In this document: in pieces, positions 56,145 to 64,000 of the stretch | How the letters are laid out: each line of letters starts with the position of its first letter | Numbering within the stretch: position 1 is the first letter of the stretch | NCBI RefSeq assembly: GCF_900101345.1 | Contig: NZ_FMUX01000007.1 | Location: forward strand, 2,738-66,737 | Reading direction: 5' to 3' | DNA length: 64,000 bases | Origin: Desulfoluna spongiiphila | GTDB lineage: Bacteria; Desulfobacterota; Desulfobacteria; Desulfobacterales; Desulfolunaceae | The notes under the pieces: generated by a model | What the model was told of the DNA's origin: nothing | The model's database searches: none | Seen by the model: only the letters and a program-made list of their open reading frames with translations | Made by a program: the position numbers and the translations under genes

Positions 56145-57431
56145 CTACTTGAAAAACATCTCGACAACACCCGTGGTCAGCCAGGGCATGGCACACAGGA
56201 TGGTGATGGTAGCGATATAAGGAACAACAAAGGGGAGCACCCCCACGGACGACTCCTCCAGGGAGATCCCGGCAATACGCGAGGAGACAAAGAGGTTGAC
56301 CCCGATGGGCGGGGTCAAAAACCCCACCTCACACGTCAACACCGTCAACACCCCGAAAAAGATGGGGTCAACCCCCATGCTTTTCACCACGGGCAGAAGC
56401 ACGGCGGTGAAAATGACCACCTGGGGGATGGATTCCATCCACATGCCGGCCAGGATGTAAAGAAAGCTGATCATCATCAGCACGAGGAAGGGGTTGTCCG
56501 TAAACCCTGTAAAAAAGCCCTGCACGGCAAGGGGAATATCGTAGAAGGCCACCAGCTGGCCAAAGGCCTTGGTGGAGCCCAGGATCACCAGCACCGTGCC
56601 CACCATGGTCGTGGTGAACTTCAGGCTCTCGATGACGTTGCCCACCGTGAGTTTTTTGTAGACCGCGATGCCCACGAAGAGGCCGTAAAAGACCGCCACG
56701 GCCGAGGCCTCGGTGGGGGTAAAGATCCCGCTGTAGATCCCGCCTAAAATGATCAGCGGCGCGCCGATGGCCCACTTCCCCTCCCAGAGGGCCCGTAAAA
56801 GTGGGCGAAAGGAAAAATCATCGTCCACCTTCCCGCCGAACCCGCTCACTCTGCAGACCGTGGTGGAGGTCAGAATCAGGAAAAGGATCACCATAAACCC
56901 CGGCACCAGACCGGCCAGAAAAAGCTTGGGAACCGACTCTTCGGCGATGAGGGCGTAAATGATCAAGAGGTTGCTGGGGGGAATAATGCTCCCCAGGGCC
57001 CCGGAAGAGGCGGAGATCCCGGAGGCGAATTTTTTTGGGTAGCCCTCGTCCACCATGGCCGGAATGGTGATGGAACCGATGGCCGCCGTGGTGGCGGGCC
57101 CGGACCCTGTCAGGGAGGCAAAGAGCCCGCAGCTCACGATGGTCACAAGGGAGGTCCCGCCCCGAAGGGAACCGACCATCTTGCGGGCGATGTGGATGAG
57201 GTGCTCGGACATCCCCCCTTTTTCCATCAATTTGCCGGCCAGAACAAAAAGGGGAATGGTCATCAGGGGAAAGGATTCAAAGGCGTTGTAAGCGGTCTGG
57301 CTCAGCAGGGTAAAGGGGATATCGATAATGTGCAGGCCGATGACGGTGGCGACACCGGCCGCCCATGGAATGGGCACGCCGATGAGCATGCAGCCCACAA
57401 AGGCGATGGACATCCACAAAGGTCCGTTCAT
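56145..57431 (-). CDS. dctM: TRAP transporter large permease (DctM)
   Basis: A 428-aa integral membrane protein with about twelve helices. Family features: GVPIPWAAGVATVIG near the start, SLVTIVSCGLFASLTGSGPATTAAIG, GSIIPPSNLLIIYAL and the C-terminal GFLTPPIGVNLFVSS. It is the translocating subunit of a tripartite sodium-driven uptake system. ATG with AGGAG eight nt upstream. The gene lies between dctQ and the aminoacylase on the minus strand with short gaps, all one operon. Confidence 0.96.
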   Translation of the reverse strand: MNGPLWMSIAFVGCMLIGVPIPWAAGVATVIGLHIIDIPFTLLSQTAYNAFESFPLMTIPLFVLAGKLMEKGGMSEHLIHIARKMVGSLRGGTSLVTIVSCGLFASLTGSGPATTAAIGSITIPAMVDEGYPKKFASGISASSGALGSIIPPSNLLIIYALIAEESVPKLFLAGLVPGFMVILFLILTSTTVCRVSGFGGKVDDDFSFRPLLRALWEGKWAIGAPLIILGGIYSGIFTPTEASAVAVFYGLFVGIAVYKKLTVGNVIESLKFTTTMVGTVLVILGSTKAFGQLVAFYDIPLAVQGFFTGFTDNPFLVLMMISFLYILAGMWMESIPQVVIFTAVLLPVVKSMGVDPIFFGVLTVLTCEVGFLTPPIGVNLFVSSRIAGISLEESSVGVLPFVVPYIATITILCAMPWLTTGVVEMFFK

Positions 57432-57505
57432 AATTCATACTCCTTAAAACATCATGCACGTGGGGGGTTGCGCGTGGTCTTTTTTTCATACCGCCCGAAT
57501 CGCGA

Positions 57506-58030
57506 TCACCGCACCGGCTCGTCACCGGGCAGGTCGCAGGTCAGCTCACAGGTACCGGTTCGAAGCCAGCGGTAGTAGAACTGAAGAATCCGAAAGGTCA
57601 TCAACGCAAAACAAAAGGGCACAACCGCCTGGGGCCATCGCTGCTCAATGCCCAGGGAGGGGGAGATAAAATGGGTGTCCCAAAGGAGCCCCACGTAATC
57701 CACGCCGTGGACGACCATAAAGATATTAAACGCACACCAGACGGCATCGCCCGCAACAATGAGACCGACGGCGATTTTTCTGGGGAAAAGCTGGACCAGG
57801 TTCAAAATGCGGACATGGCTTTTTTCGGTAACAGCCAGGGCCGTGCCGAAGTAAACGGAAAACACCATGCCGTAAATGGCCAGCTCTTCCGCCCACGGGG
57901 CAGACTGATGAAAAACGTACCGCAGGATCACCTGAAGAAAGACGCAGCAGGACATCACCACAAGGGATATCACGCACAGGGTGCTTTCAAACTTCGTGTT
58001 GAACCAGCGCATCAGGGTTGACGGGGACAT
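57506..58030 (-). CDS. dctQ: TRAP transporter small permease (DctQ)
   Basis: A 174-aa membrane protein with four helices. Family features: LRYVFHQSAPWAEELAIYGMVF after the second helix and the RILQFYYRWL end. It forms the complex with DctM. The ATG at 58028-58030 is preceded by AAGGAG at ideal spacing and is preferred to the ATG six codons before it. It sits between dctP and dctM. Confidence 0.93.
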   Translation of the reverse strand: MSPSTLMRWFNTKFESTLCVISLVVMSCCVFLQVILRYVFHQSAPWAEELAIYGMVFSVYFGTALAVTEKSHVRILNLVQLFPRKIAVGLIVAGDAVWCAFNIFMVVHGVDYVGLLWDTHFISPSLGIEQRWPQAVVPFCFALMTFRILQFYYRWLRTGTCELTCDLPGDEPVR

Positions 58031-58153
58031 CAAACGCTCCTTACTCATGACACATAAGTCGGATTTTTTTTATGAGGGCTGCCCCGGGGGTTCAGGAGGT
58101 TCCCGGAGCAGCGGGTAACAGCAGATGGACGCCATCATTGCCCTGGTAAAGGG

Positions 58154-59155
58154 CTATGCGTCGTTTTTGCTGCCGGAGGACGCACGGATCTGATCCACCA
58201 TCTCCCGGAACTCGGCAGACCGCTTGGAGAGGATCTCATCCTGGAGCTTGCGGGCCGCTTCGATGAAAGGCGTGCGGTCCGGACGGGTGATCTTCATTCC
58301 GTTTGCCTCAAGGTAGGAGCGGCACTCCTCGATCTTTTTGAGCATGTTGGCCCGGTGGAGCCTGCCGGCGTCACGCCCCGCCTTGATGACGGCATCGCGC
58401 TGGGCATCGGTCAGTTTCCCCAGGAACCGCTTGCTGCAGAACAAAGGAGAAAAGGAGGTGAAATGATCCAGGACGGTGAGGTTGTCGGCCAGGTCGAAGA
58501 ACTTCTGGGAACGAATGACAAAGGTGCCGTTGTCGCCCCCTTCCACGGTGCCCGTCTGAAGGGCCGTGGACATTTCGGACCATGCCAGGGGCACGGGCTC
58601 GGCCCCGAAGGCCTGGAAGGTGCTGATCATGATCTTGTTTTTGGGGACCCTGAGCTTCAGGCCCTTCATGTCGTCCATGCTGCGGATGGGACGCTTGGTG
58701 TTGTACATGTCCCGGGGCTCCACGGCATTGTAGGAGAGAAGGTAAACGCCGGTCTTGGCGTAGAGCTGATCCCTGAACCGATCCCCGATGGGCCCTTCAA
58801 GAACCTCGGAGGCGTGTTCGAGGCTGTTAAAAATATAGGGCAGGACGAACACGTCCATGAGGGGGTAATGGGGAGAGACGTTGTTCATGGTGATAATAAA
58901 CCCGTCCACGATGCCGATCTGAAGGGATTTGAAGCCGTCTTCCTCGCCCCCGATCTGACCGCAGCAGCGGCGCTTGACCACCACCTCCCCCTGGGTGTAC
59001 TCATCCACCAGACCAGAAAAAATGGTAACCAGTTCGCCGTAAGCGCTGTCATCGGCTGTCTGCCACCCCAGGTTCATCACCACCTTTGCTGAGACCGGAG
59101 CACTGAACGCCGCCATCAAAAACAGCATCGCCACACATAAAGCCACTCTCTTCAT
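58154..59155 (-). CDS. dctP: TRAP transporter substrate-binding protein (DctP)
   Basis: A 333-aa periplasmic binding protein with a signal peptide (MKRVALCVAMLFLMAAFSAP). Family features: GQIGGEEDGFKSLQIG, the long helix region with YKAKTGVYLLSYNAVEPRDM-like sequence, MDDMKGLKLRVPKNKI and GTVEGGDNGTFV. It captures the substrate, likely an organic anion, for DctQM. The start is ATG 59153-59155 with GGAGGA upstream; an earlier ATG is rejected. The gene is first in the operon and is preceded by a sigma-54-type promoter at 59288-59303. Confidence 0.95.
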   Translation of the reverse strand: MKRVALCVAMLFLMAAFSAPVSAKVVMNLGWQTADDSAYGELVTIFSGLVDEYTQGEVVVKRRCCGQIGGEEDGFKSLQIGIVDGFIITMNNVSPHYPLMDVFVLPYIFNSLEHASEVLEGPIGDRFRDQLYAKTGVYLLSYNAVEPRDMYNTKRPIRSMDDMKGLKLRVPKNKIMISTFQAFGAEPVPLAWSEMSTALQTGTVEGGDNGTFVIRSQKFFDLADNLTVLDHFTSFSPLFCSKRFLGKLTDAQRDAVIKAGRDAGRLHRANMLKKIEECRSYLEANGMKITRPDRTPFIEAARKLQDEILSKRSAEFREMVDQIRASSGSKNDA

Positions 59156-59287
59156 CGCATTTCCTCCTACAAAGTCTGCCAACATCATGTTTACATCACT
59201 GTTTGTCGGTGTGATCGCCCGACGCCCCGGCCCGAAAAATTCATGGCACCGGAGCTACCGGGCATCAATGTTTGTCTCTGTGGGTTG

Positions 59288-59303
59288 AGCACGAACCATG
59301 CCA
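59288..59303 (-). promoter_or_regulatory. Sigma-54 promoter of the TRAP operon
   Basis: On the minus strand TGGCATGGTTCGTGCT: GG and GC are 12 nt apart as required, with TGGCA and TGC(T) matching the consensus. It starts transcription about 120 nt before dctP. The gene just upstream encodes a sigma-54 activator, which makes it more credible. Confidence 0.65.
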
Positions 59304-59474
59304 CAAAACAGATGCGGCCTTTCAGCGCATCGGCATGCCACGGCAAGCCATACCACATCGGGTGCAGACACATCGCCAGACCACCCACATTTAGGGCCAC
59401 AAAGGGTAAACAAAGAACAGCAGAGATGGGATAATACAGGCATGGTGAGGAGATGTGGCCCAGGCGGAAGGTAC

Positions 59475-59512
59475 GGGTGTCCCGTTTTCTGGATCTAAAA
59501 AACGGGACACCC
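59475..59512. promoter_or_regulatory. 14-bp inverted repeat, candidate activator site
   Basis: GGGTGTCCCGTTTT (59475-59488) and AAAACGGGACACCC (59499-59512) are perfect inverted arms separated by 10 nt. No T tract follows the hairpin on either strand, so it suits a DNA operator better than a terminator. Distance to the sigma-54 promoter fits an enhancer site. Confidence 0.55.
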
Positions 59513-59577
59513 CGTCGTGCATGTCTTGGTTTTTGGACGCCGCCCCGGGGCGGGGGCCACGCGCCCGATCCCAGGCA

Positions 59578-62500
59578 TCAGGAGCCGATCAGGCCGTGGC
59601 GCTTGAGCTTTGCGTAGATGGTGGATCGCTTGGTTTTCAGCACCCCTTCAAGGCCGTCCGGCCCGGCCACCTTGCCGCCGGTAAGGGCCAGCACATGGGC
59701 CAGGTACCTCGCCTCCAGCTCTTTCAGGGTGGGCAACCCGTCAAAAAGATCGGCACCGGCCCCTGCCACACGGTCAGCGGACGCGACCACGGCCGCATCG
59801 TGGGCCACGGGAAACAGCTCAAGCCGGTTCCCGGAGGAGAGAATCACCGCCCGTTCCATGATGCCTTTGAGTTCACGGATATTGCCCTGCCAGGGCCTGG
59901 ACTGAAGGTCGGCAATCTGCCCGGGGGTAAGACTCAACACCGTTTTCCCGTAGCGCCTGGCAAAATGAGTCAGAAACATCTGGGCCAGATAGACAATATC
60001 CTCGGCCCGATCCCTTAAAGGCGGAATGGTAAAGGGAAGGACGAAAAGGCGATAAAAAAGGTCTTCACGGAACGTCCCGTCGATGACGTCCTGTTTCAAA
60101 TCCCGGTTTGTGGCGGCAATCAACCGGAAGTCGGAGAGGAGTTCTTTGGTGCCGCCCACCCGGGTGAACTTGTGGTTCTGCAGCACGCGCAAGAGCTTCA
60201 CCTGCAGCGAAAGCGAGATCTCACCCACCTCATCTATAAAAAGGGTCCCCTGATTGGCCAGCTCAAAAAAGCCCACCTTTTGCGAGGTGGCACCGGTAAA
60301 GGCCCCTTTTTCATGGCCAAAGAGTTCACTTTCGATGAGAGATTCGGCCATGCTCGCCGGGTGAACCGGGATAAAAGGCCCCTTTCGCCCGCTCTCCGTA
60401 TGGATGTGCCGGGCAAAGAGCTCTTTGCCGACCCCGGTCTCCCCCAGGATCAACATGGTGGCATCGGTGCGGGCGGCCTGGGCCGCTTTTTTAAGCAGTG
60501 GCGCCATGGAGACCCCGTAAAAGGGTTCATGGGAGGTGTCCCCGGGCATGGGATAGTATTGAGGCTGCTGGCGTGAGGCCTCCAGAATCACGGCAGAGCG
60601 CACTTCCGATGAGATCAGCAGGGCCAGGTTCTCATCCATGTCCTCCATGGCCCGCCCCAGGAGCCCGGAGGTCTCCTGGCTTTCGGCGTACAACACCCAG
60701 GTGGATTTTTCCCGGGTGTTGATGGGAATGGCAACGGCAGCAAAGGACTCCAGGTTCACCCTGGCCACCTCCTGCCTCTGAATGGCCTGGGAAGCCAGGG
60801 GCAGAAGCGAAGTACACACCCCTTGTTCCAGCTCCTCCCGGGAGATATTGCACCCGGCGACGCTTTCAACCTCCCCGCCTTCGAAGCCCTGGAGGAGTAT
60901 CACCCGTTCGGCCTGGAACTCTTCCTGAATGGTGGTAACAAGCTGGCGATAAAAGATCGACGGGTCCTTATGGGAGGTGAGTTTCTTAAAACGTCGTGTG
61001 CACCGCTGTGTCAGACTTCCCGAACCGGGCTGCCCGGCTTGGTTTTTTACCTCGGGCCAGGCAATCTCCTCCAGAAACAAACGGGGCCTCTCCTTGCCCC
61101 CCTCTTTTTCAAAGGCCTCCAGACGATCAAGGAGCTGCCGGGTCTGGGGAATGCGTATCACCCCGCCCGCCTCCTGAAACACCTCCATGCTCTCTGTGAG
61201 AAGCTGGCGGACCACCGGCAGGGGTTTTCCGGCGTCATAGGCCAAAAGGGCCTTTTGCCTGAGGGCTGCCCCCCGCATCATCTTGTCTCCGCCGTTCAAG
61301 TTCTTGCGGGTCTCTGCCTCCACATCCACGGCAGGGATCGGGGGATACCCCCGCCTGAAAAAATCGACACAGAGCTCATAGCTTCGCGACCGGCCGAACA
61401 GGGTCTGCTCAAACTCACAGGAGGAGAAGAATTCATAATACGCCCGCAAGGCCTCGAAGGCCTTCTCCATCTCACCGTACCGGCTGTGGGTACAGGCCGT
61501 TACGTGGAGATAAAAAAGATAGGCCATCTCGTGGAGTTCCGGATTCAGGAGACTCCTGGCCCGACTCAGATACCTCTCCACCTGCCCCCGGTCACACCCT
61601 GCATCCCCCAGCACCATGGTGAGCTGAAGGCACCACCACCCTTCGGTAAGCTCATTCCCCTTGAGGTGGGCCGTGCGGCACGCCGATTTGGCAATGCCGA
61701 TGGCCAGGTGAAATTTCCCCAGAAAATGGGCCGCAGACGAGGGATAAATACCGGACAGGTCTTTGTAGTAACGCACATTCCAGACATAGGAAGCCGGATC
61801 CACCTCGTTGTAGTAGCGCAGTGTTTTCTTCATGTCCCCCTGATTGAAGTGCAGGGAGGAGAGAAACATGGCGGCGATACACAGGATGTCGTTGTCCCCG
61901 AGCTCGTCGATGGCCTCCTGGCTCTCCATGAGAGAGGGCAAGGCCTGAAGGGAGGAACGGCCGGTAAAGTGATCCAGCAGAACCTCACTGAGCTTCAAGA
62001 TAATACGCTTGCGCATATCACCGATGCGGATGGCGATTTCATTGGCAAAGAAATAGAGACGGATGGAAAGAGACAAGTTCCGGGCAAGGTAAAGACTGAG
62101 CCCCAAAATGGCAATGACAAGCTCTAAAAAACGGGAGAGCTCCTCACGGGATTTTTCCAGGGAGGGCTCTTCGTCGCAGAAGGCCAGCATCTGCTCCAGG
62201 GTCTCCGTCAGGAGGGCCTGGAGCCCGGCGGTGACCGAGACCTCAAGCTGGGTGGAGATATCGGCCACCAAAGCCTCAAAAACCGCAATCTCATCGGGGG
62301 CGCGAAGCCGATCTATCTCCGAGACAAGCCCCCCGCGATAAGCCCGTGACTCAAGGCTCGGAAGGTTTGCCCGGATCAGGGCGCGGTCAAGCCCTCCCTG
62401 GGCAAGCTGCCAGCGAGTCCCCCCATGGGAACAGGCGAGACCGGCCCCATGGAGCCCCTTAAGAGCCAGGGACGTTTCCCGGATGGTGCTGCCGGTCCAC

Positions 62501-62595
62501 TCGGCAAGGGTGGACTCCTGGATATGCCCCCTTACAAACGCAAGCACATTCAGTGCGACTACCTGGTCTTCCGTCAACGCCTTTAAACGATCCAC
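59578..62595 (-). CDS. Large sigma-54-dependent transcriptional activator
   Basis: A 1005-aa regulator. The first 60-80 residues look like a winged helix (AEWTGSTIRETSLALKGLHGAG). Residues 90-520 are helical, TPR-like, with many Leu/Ala/Tyr repeats. A GAF-like region (about 540-680) follows, then the sigma-54 AAA+ domain: Walker A GETGVGKE near 718, GAFTGA near 763, Walker B FIDEVGE. A helix-turn-helix closes the protein (LEGVLKTKRSTIYAKL). It starts with GTG at 62595, GAGGGG upstream. It lies just upstream of the TRAP/aminoacylase operon with a sigma-54 promoter, its likely target. The sensory input is unknown. Confidence 0.93.
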   Translation of the reverse strand: MDRLKALTEDQVVALNVLAFVRGHIQESTLAEWTGSTIRETSLALKGLHGAGLACSHGGTRWQLAQGGLDRALIRANLPSLESRAYRGGLVSEIDRLRAPDEIAVFEALVADISTQLEVSVTAGLQALLTETLEQMLAFCDEEPSLEKSREELSRFLELVIAILGLSLYLARNLSLSIRLYFFANEIAIRIGDMRKRIILKLSEVLLDHFTGRSSLQALPSLMESQEAIDELGDNDILCIAAMFLSSLHFNQGDMKKTLRYYNEVDPASYVWNVRYYKDLSGIYPSSAAHFLGKFHLAIGIAKSACRTAHLKGNELTEGWWCLQLTMVLGDAGCDRGQVERYLSRARSLLNPELHEMAYLFYLHVTACTHSRYGEMEKAFEALRAYYEFFSSCEFEQTLFGRSRSYELCVDFFRRGYPPIPAVDVEAETRKNLNGGDKMMRGAALRQKALLAYDAGKPLPVVRQLLTESMEVFQEAGGVIRIPQTRQLLDRLEAFEKEGGKERPRLFLEEIAWPEVKNQAGQPGSGSLTQRCTRRFKKLTSHKDPSIFYRQLVTTIQEEFQAERVILLQGFEGGEVESVAGCNISREELEQGVCTSLLPLASQAIQRQEVARVNLESFAAVAIPINTREKSTWVLYAESQETSGLLGRAMEDMDENLALLISSEVRSAVILEASRQQPQYYPMPGDTSHEPFYGVSMAPLLKKAAQAARTDATMLILGETGVGKELFARHIHTESGRKGPFIPVHPASMAESLIESELFGHEKGAFTGATSQKVGFFELANQGTLFIDEVGEISLSLQVKLLRVLQNHKFTRVGGTKELLSDFRLIAATNRDLKQDVIDGTFREDLFYRLFVLPFTIPPLRDRAEDIVYLAQMFLTHFARRYGKTVLSLTPGQIADLQSRPWQGNIRELKGIMERAVILSSGNRLELFPVAHDAAVVASADRVAGAGADLFDGLPTLKELEARYLAHVLALTGGKVAGPDGLEGVLKTKRSTIYAKLKRHGLIGS

Positions 62596-63128
62596 AACAC
62601 CCCTCGTCTCATCTGATTATCCAACCACAGCAACCACGGAAAAACAAAACGATAGGGCAGTTCAGGGCCAGTCGTCAATAGCGGACACCCGGCCCCGAAA
62701 GGCTGCGGCAGGCCGGACAAAAACAGAATTACGCGCAGCAAGGGCCGCCGGGCCGGTTTCCCCCCCGGGCCCCTTCAAAAATGGCACCCCGCAAAAAAAA
62801 GATCGCCCCGACTCAACGGCCCCGGTTCGCGGCATAAGGACATTGATCCGGGTCGTATTACTTGAAGCACAGCAACTAAACAGACACACACGGCCATCCC
62901 CATTGTTTATTTGTAATGGCTTTTACGCACAAGCTGTTGTATTATCAATTTCAGTACGTTGTTCACAAAACATCTCAACAGAAACGCATTCTGACATCGT
63001 TCCCGCCTCCCACTGACCAGAGACGTCATAAACTGCCCCCGGCCTCCCGAACATACCTGACCACCCGTTGAACCCAACCAACACCGGCGCCACGCCCGAC
63101 ACCTTTATAGTTATGAAGGGAGGAAACC
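62596..63128. other. Gap between the large activator and the FliS-like gene
   Basis: About 530 nt. It has no supported gene, no sigma-54 promoter with correct spacing for the downstream gene, and no terminator. Confidence 0.45.
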
Positions 63129-63512
63129 ATGCCATCCACCCATCCCCTGCACAGCACCCCTGAAAGCCCTTCGCCCCTTGGGCGGAAGGAGCTCATCCGG
63201 ATGTACGACGACGCCATGGGGCACCTCGCCCATGCCCGCGGCAGCGGGCCCGGCGAGCAAAAGAAAAGCATCTCCACCGTGGTCAAGATCCTGAACCACC
63301 TGAAAGAGGCCGGTGAAAAGGCCCCGCCCCACGGGGAGGACGACACCGACCTCTCGGCCCTGTACGCATATATGATTGATCGCCTTTCCATCAGCCACTC
63401 CGGCCTCGGCATCGACCCCGTCAACGAGGTAAACTGGCTGATCCGGAACCTGAAAGAGCTATCCGCCCCCGCCCAAAAGCCGGAGCGGCCCGCGGATATC
63501 CCGCAGTCATAA
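63129..63512 (+). CDS. FliS-like flagellar export chaperone (divergent)
   Basis: A 127-aa protein with helical segments in FliS order: ELIRMYDDAMGHLAHA, a helix STVVKILNHLKEA, then LSALYAYMIDRLSISH and VNEVNWLIRNLKEL near the C-terminus. These resemble FliS helices (LYDGAIRFL, LYDYMNRRL, LEELRDAW). It lacks a clear N-terminal YQ(x)n segment, so it is a remote member at best. The start has GGGAGG upstream. It lies directly in front of a flagellin gene, as expected for a flagellin chaperone. Sequence similarity by eye is moderate, so I treat the call as probable rather than certain. Confidence 0.62.
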   Translation: MPSTHPLHSTPESPSPLGRKELIRMYDDAMGHLAHARGSGPGEQKKSISTVVKILNHLKEAGEKAPPHGEDDTDLSALYAYMIDRLSISHSGLGIDPVNEVNWLIRNLKELSAPAQKPERPADIPQS

Positions 63513-63825
63513 ACCATCCCCCCGGGCGCCCCGCAGAGAGCATTCATGCGGGGCGCCACCCCGCAAGAACCCCTTGTATTTTCAACGCCTCGCCGACATC
63601 ACCCCGCCTCACCTCGTCATTTTTCAATCATTCATCGCGATTTTTATTTAAAGAAACCGGCAAAGCCTCCGATAAGTACTTTATATCGAGGGTTCACCCG
63701 GCGTTATGCCACTTTTGGAAAAAGGATTTTCCGAACACCTTAGGCGCACCCGACATCGATACAGACAATTTGAGTTTACGGCACGGATGCCGACCATTGA
63801 AAGTTTATTTCACGGAGGAAATCAC
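63513..63825 (+). promoter_or_regulatory. Flagellin upstream region with sigma-28 promoter and hairpin
   Basis: The hairpin GGCGCCCCGCA/TGCGGGGCGCC (about 63528-63558) follows the FliS-like stop. The sigma-28 promoter is at 63649-63675. The leader is about 145 nt. Confidence 0.65.
63649..63675 (+). promoter_or_regulatory. Sigma-28 (FliA) promoter of the flagellin gene
   Basis: TAAAGAAA (63649-63656), 11-nt spacer, TCCGATAA (63668-63675), close to TAAAGTTT-N11-GCCGATAA. It sits in front of flagellin, its canonical target. Confidence 0.88.
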
Positions 63826-64000
63826 ATGGCACTTTCAATCAACACGAACGTCACCTCTCTCAACGCACAGCGTAACCTGGGCAACACCGCTTCAGGCCTC
63901 AACAAATCTCTCCAGCGCCTCTCTTCCGGCCTGAGGATCAACTCAGCCAAAGACGACGCCGCCGGCCTTGCCATCACCGACCGAATGACTTCACAGATCC
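63826..64000 (+). CDS. fliC: Flagellin, N-terminal part (truncated by window end)
   Basis: The ATG at 63826-63828, with GGAGGA upstream, opens a frame that runs off the window after 58 codons. The N-terminus [18 protein letters not shown] and [19 protein letters not shown] is the conserved D0/D1 region of bacterial flagellin, so the product is the flagellar filament subunit. It is transcribed from the sigma-28 promoter and follows the FliS-like gene. Confidence 0.97.
   Translation, partial: MALSINTNVTSLNAQRNLGNTASGLNKSLQRLSSGLRINSAKDDAAGLAITDRMTSQI

Larger units (their letters stand above)
59156..59577. promoter_or_regulatory. Control region of the TRAP-aminoacylase operon
   Basis: About 420 nt between the sigma-54 activator and dctP. 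It contains the sigma-54 promoter (59288-59303) and, 170-225 bp upstream of it, the inverted repeat at 59475-59512. No gene is seen. Confidence 0.6.

Noticed and set aside
59321..59338. TGGCATGCCGATGC on the minus strand as an alternative sigma-54 promoter for the TRAP operon
   Set aside because: GG and GC are one base too close; the element at 59288-59303 has the right spacing.
60823..62127. 434-codon plus-strand frame opposite the large activator
   Set aside because: Shadow; it has no domain and no SD.

Overview
The window looks like a chromosomal segment of an anaerobic, motile, sulfate-reducer-type bacterium of the Desulfobacterota. This is inferred from gene content: desulfoferrodoxin, a rubredoxin-like protein, multihaem c-type cytochromes, two sets of HdrB/HdrC-like iron-sulfur oxidoreductases, TRAP transport under sigma-54 control, and flagellin and chemotaxis genes with sigma-28 promoters. 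A Desulfoluna-like genus is possible, but the sequence alone does not fix it. Most genes lie on the minus strand. I see no rRNA, CRISPR array, insertion sequence or prophage.

Layout. 1-9000: a tandem 85-bp hairpin repeat, then a minus-strand redox and oxygen-defence block (CoA-disulfide-reductase/rhodanese protein, a quinol-oxidase-like protein fused to eight haem-c sites, its membrane partner, a c7-type triheme cytochrome, a rubredoxin-like protein, desulfoferrodoxin) and an exported ankyrin-repeat protein. 9400-18000: an Hsp70-like protein, initiator tRNA, a SWIM/SNF2 pair and a chemoreceptor with a sigma-28 promoter. 18300-25950: an HdrB/HdrC pair, then a thiolase and 3-hydroxyacyl-CoA dehydrogenase operon with a sigma-54 promoter facing a PAS/sigma-54 activator, and a DUF1841 protein. 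26300-35200: a PilZ-like protein, a hybrid histidine kinase, a membrane cytochrome b/haem c/Fe-S protein with an HdrB-like partner, a short N-acetylglutamate-synthase-type acetyltransferase and an unrecognised protein. 35800-50400: mostly housekeeping genes (pgk, radC, gpsA, gyrA, an AI-2E-family transporter, a second thiolase, an NRDE protein, rarA, der). 50500-54000: three tandem tRNA-Lys/tRNA-Glu pairs and trkA-trkH. 54480-62600: a D-aminoacylase-like amidohydrolase and a TRAP transporter with a sigma-54 promoter, preceded by a large sigma-54 activator. 63100-64000: a FliS-like protein and the start of a flagellin gene.

The most unusual structure is a dispersed family of intergenic hairpin repeats (at least twelve full or partial copies, between 383 and 48807). 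A GCCTCCGGCGGC box and two loop sequences are conserved, while the helix sequences change between copies with matching changes in both arms. Some copies are 160-190 bp composite elements, and one inverted pair brackets about 250 bp of non-coding DNA.

Start codons were moved inward from the longest possible frame wherever a Shine-Dalgarno sequence or family alignment favoured it. All functional calls rest on motifs recognised by eye; no database search was run.
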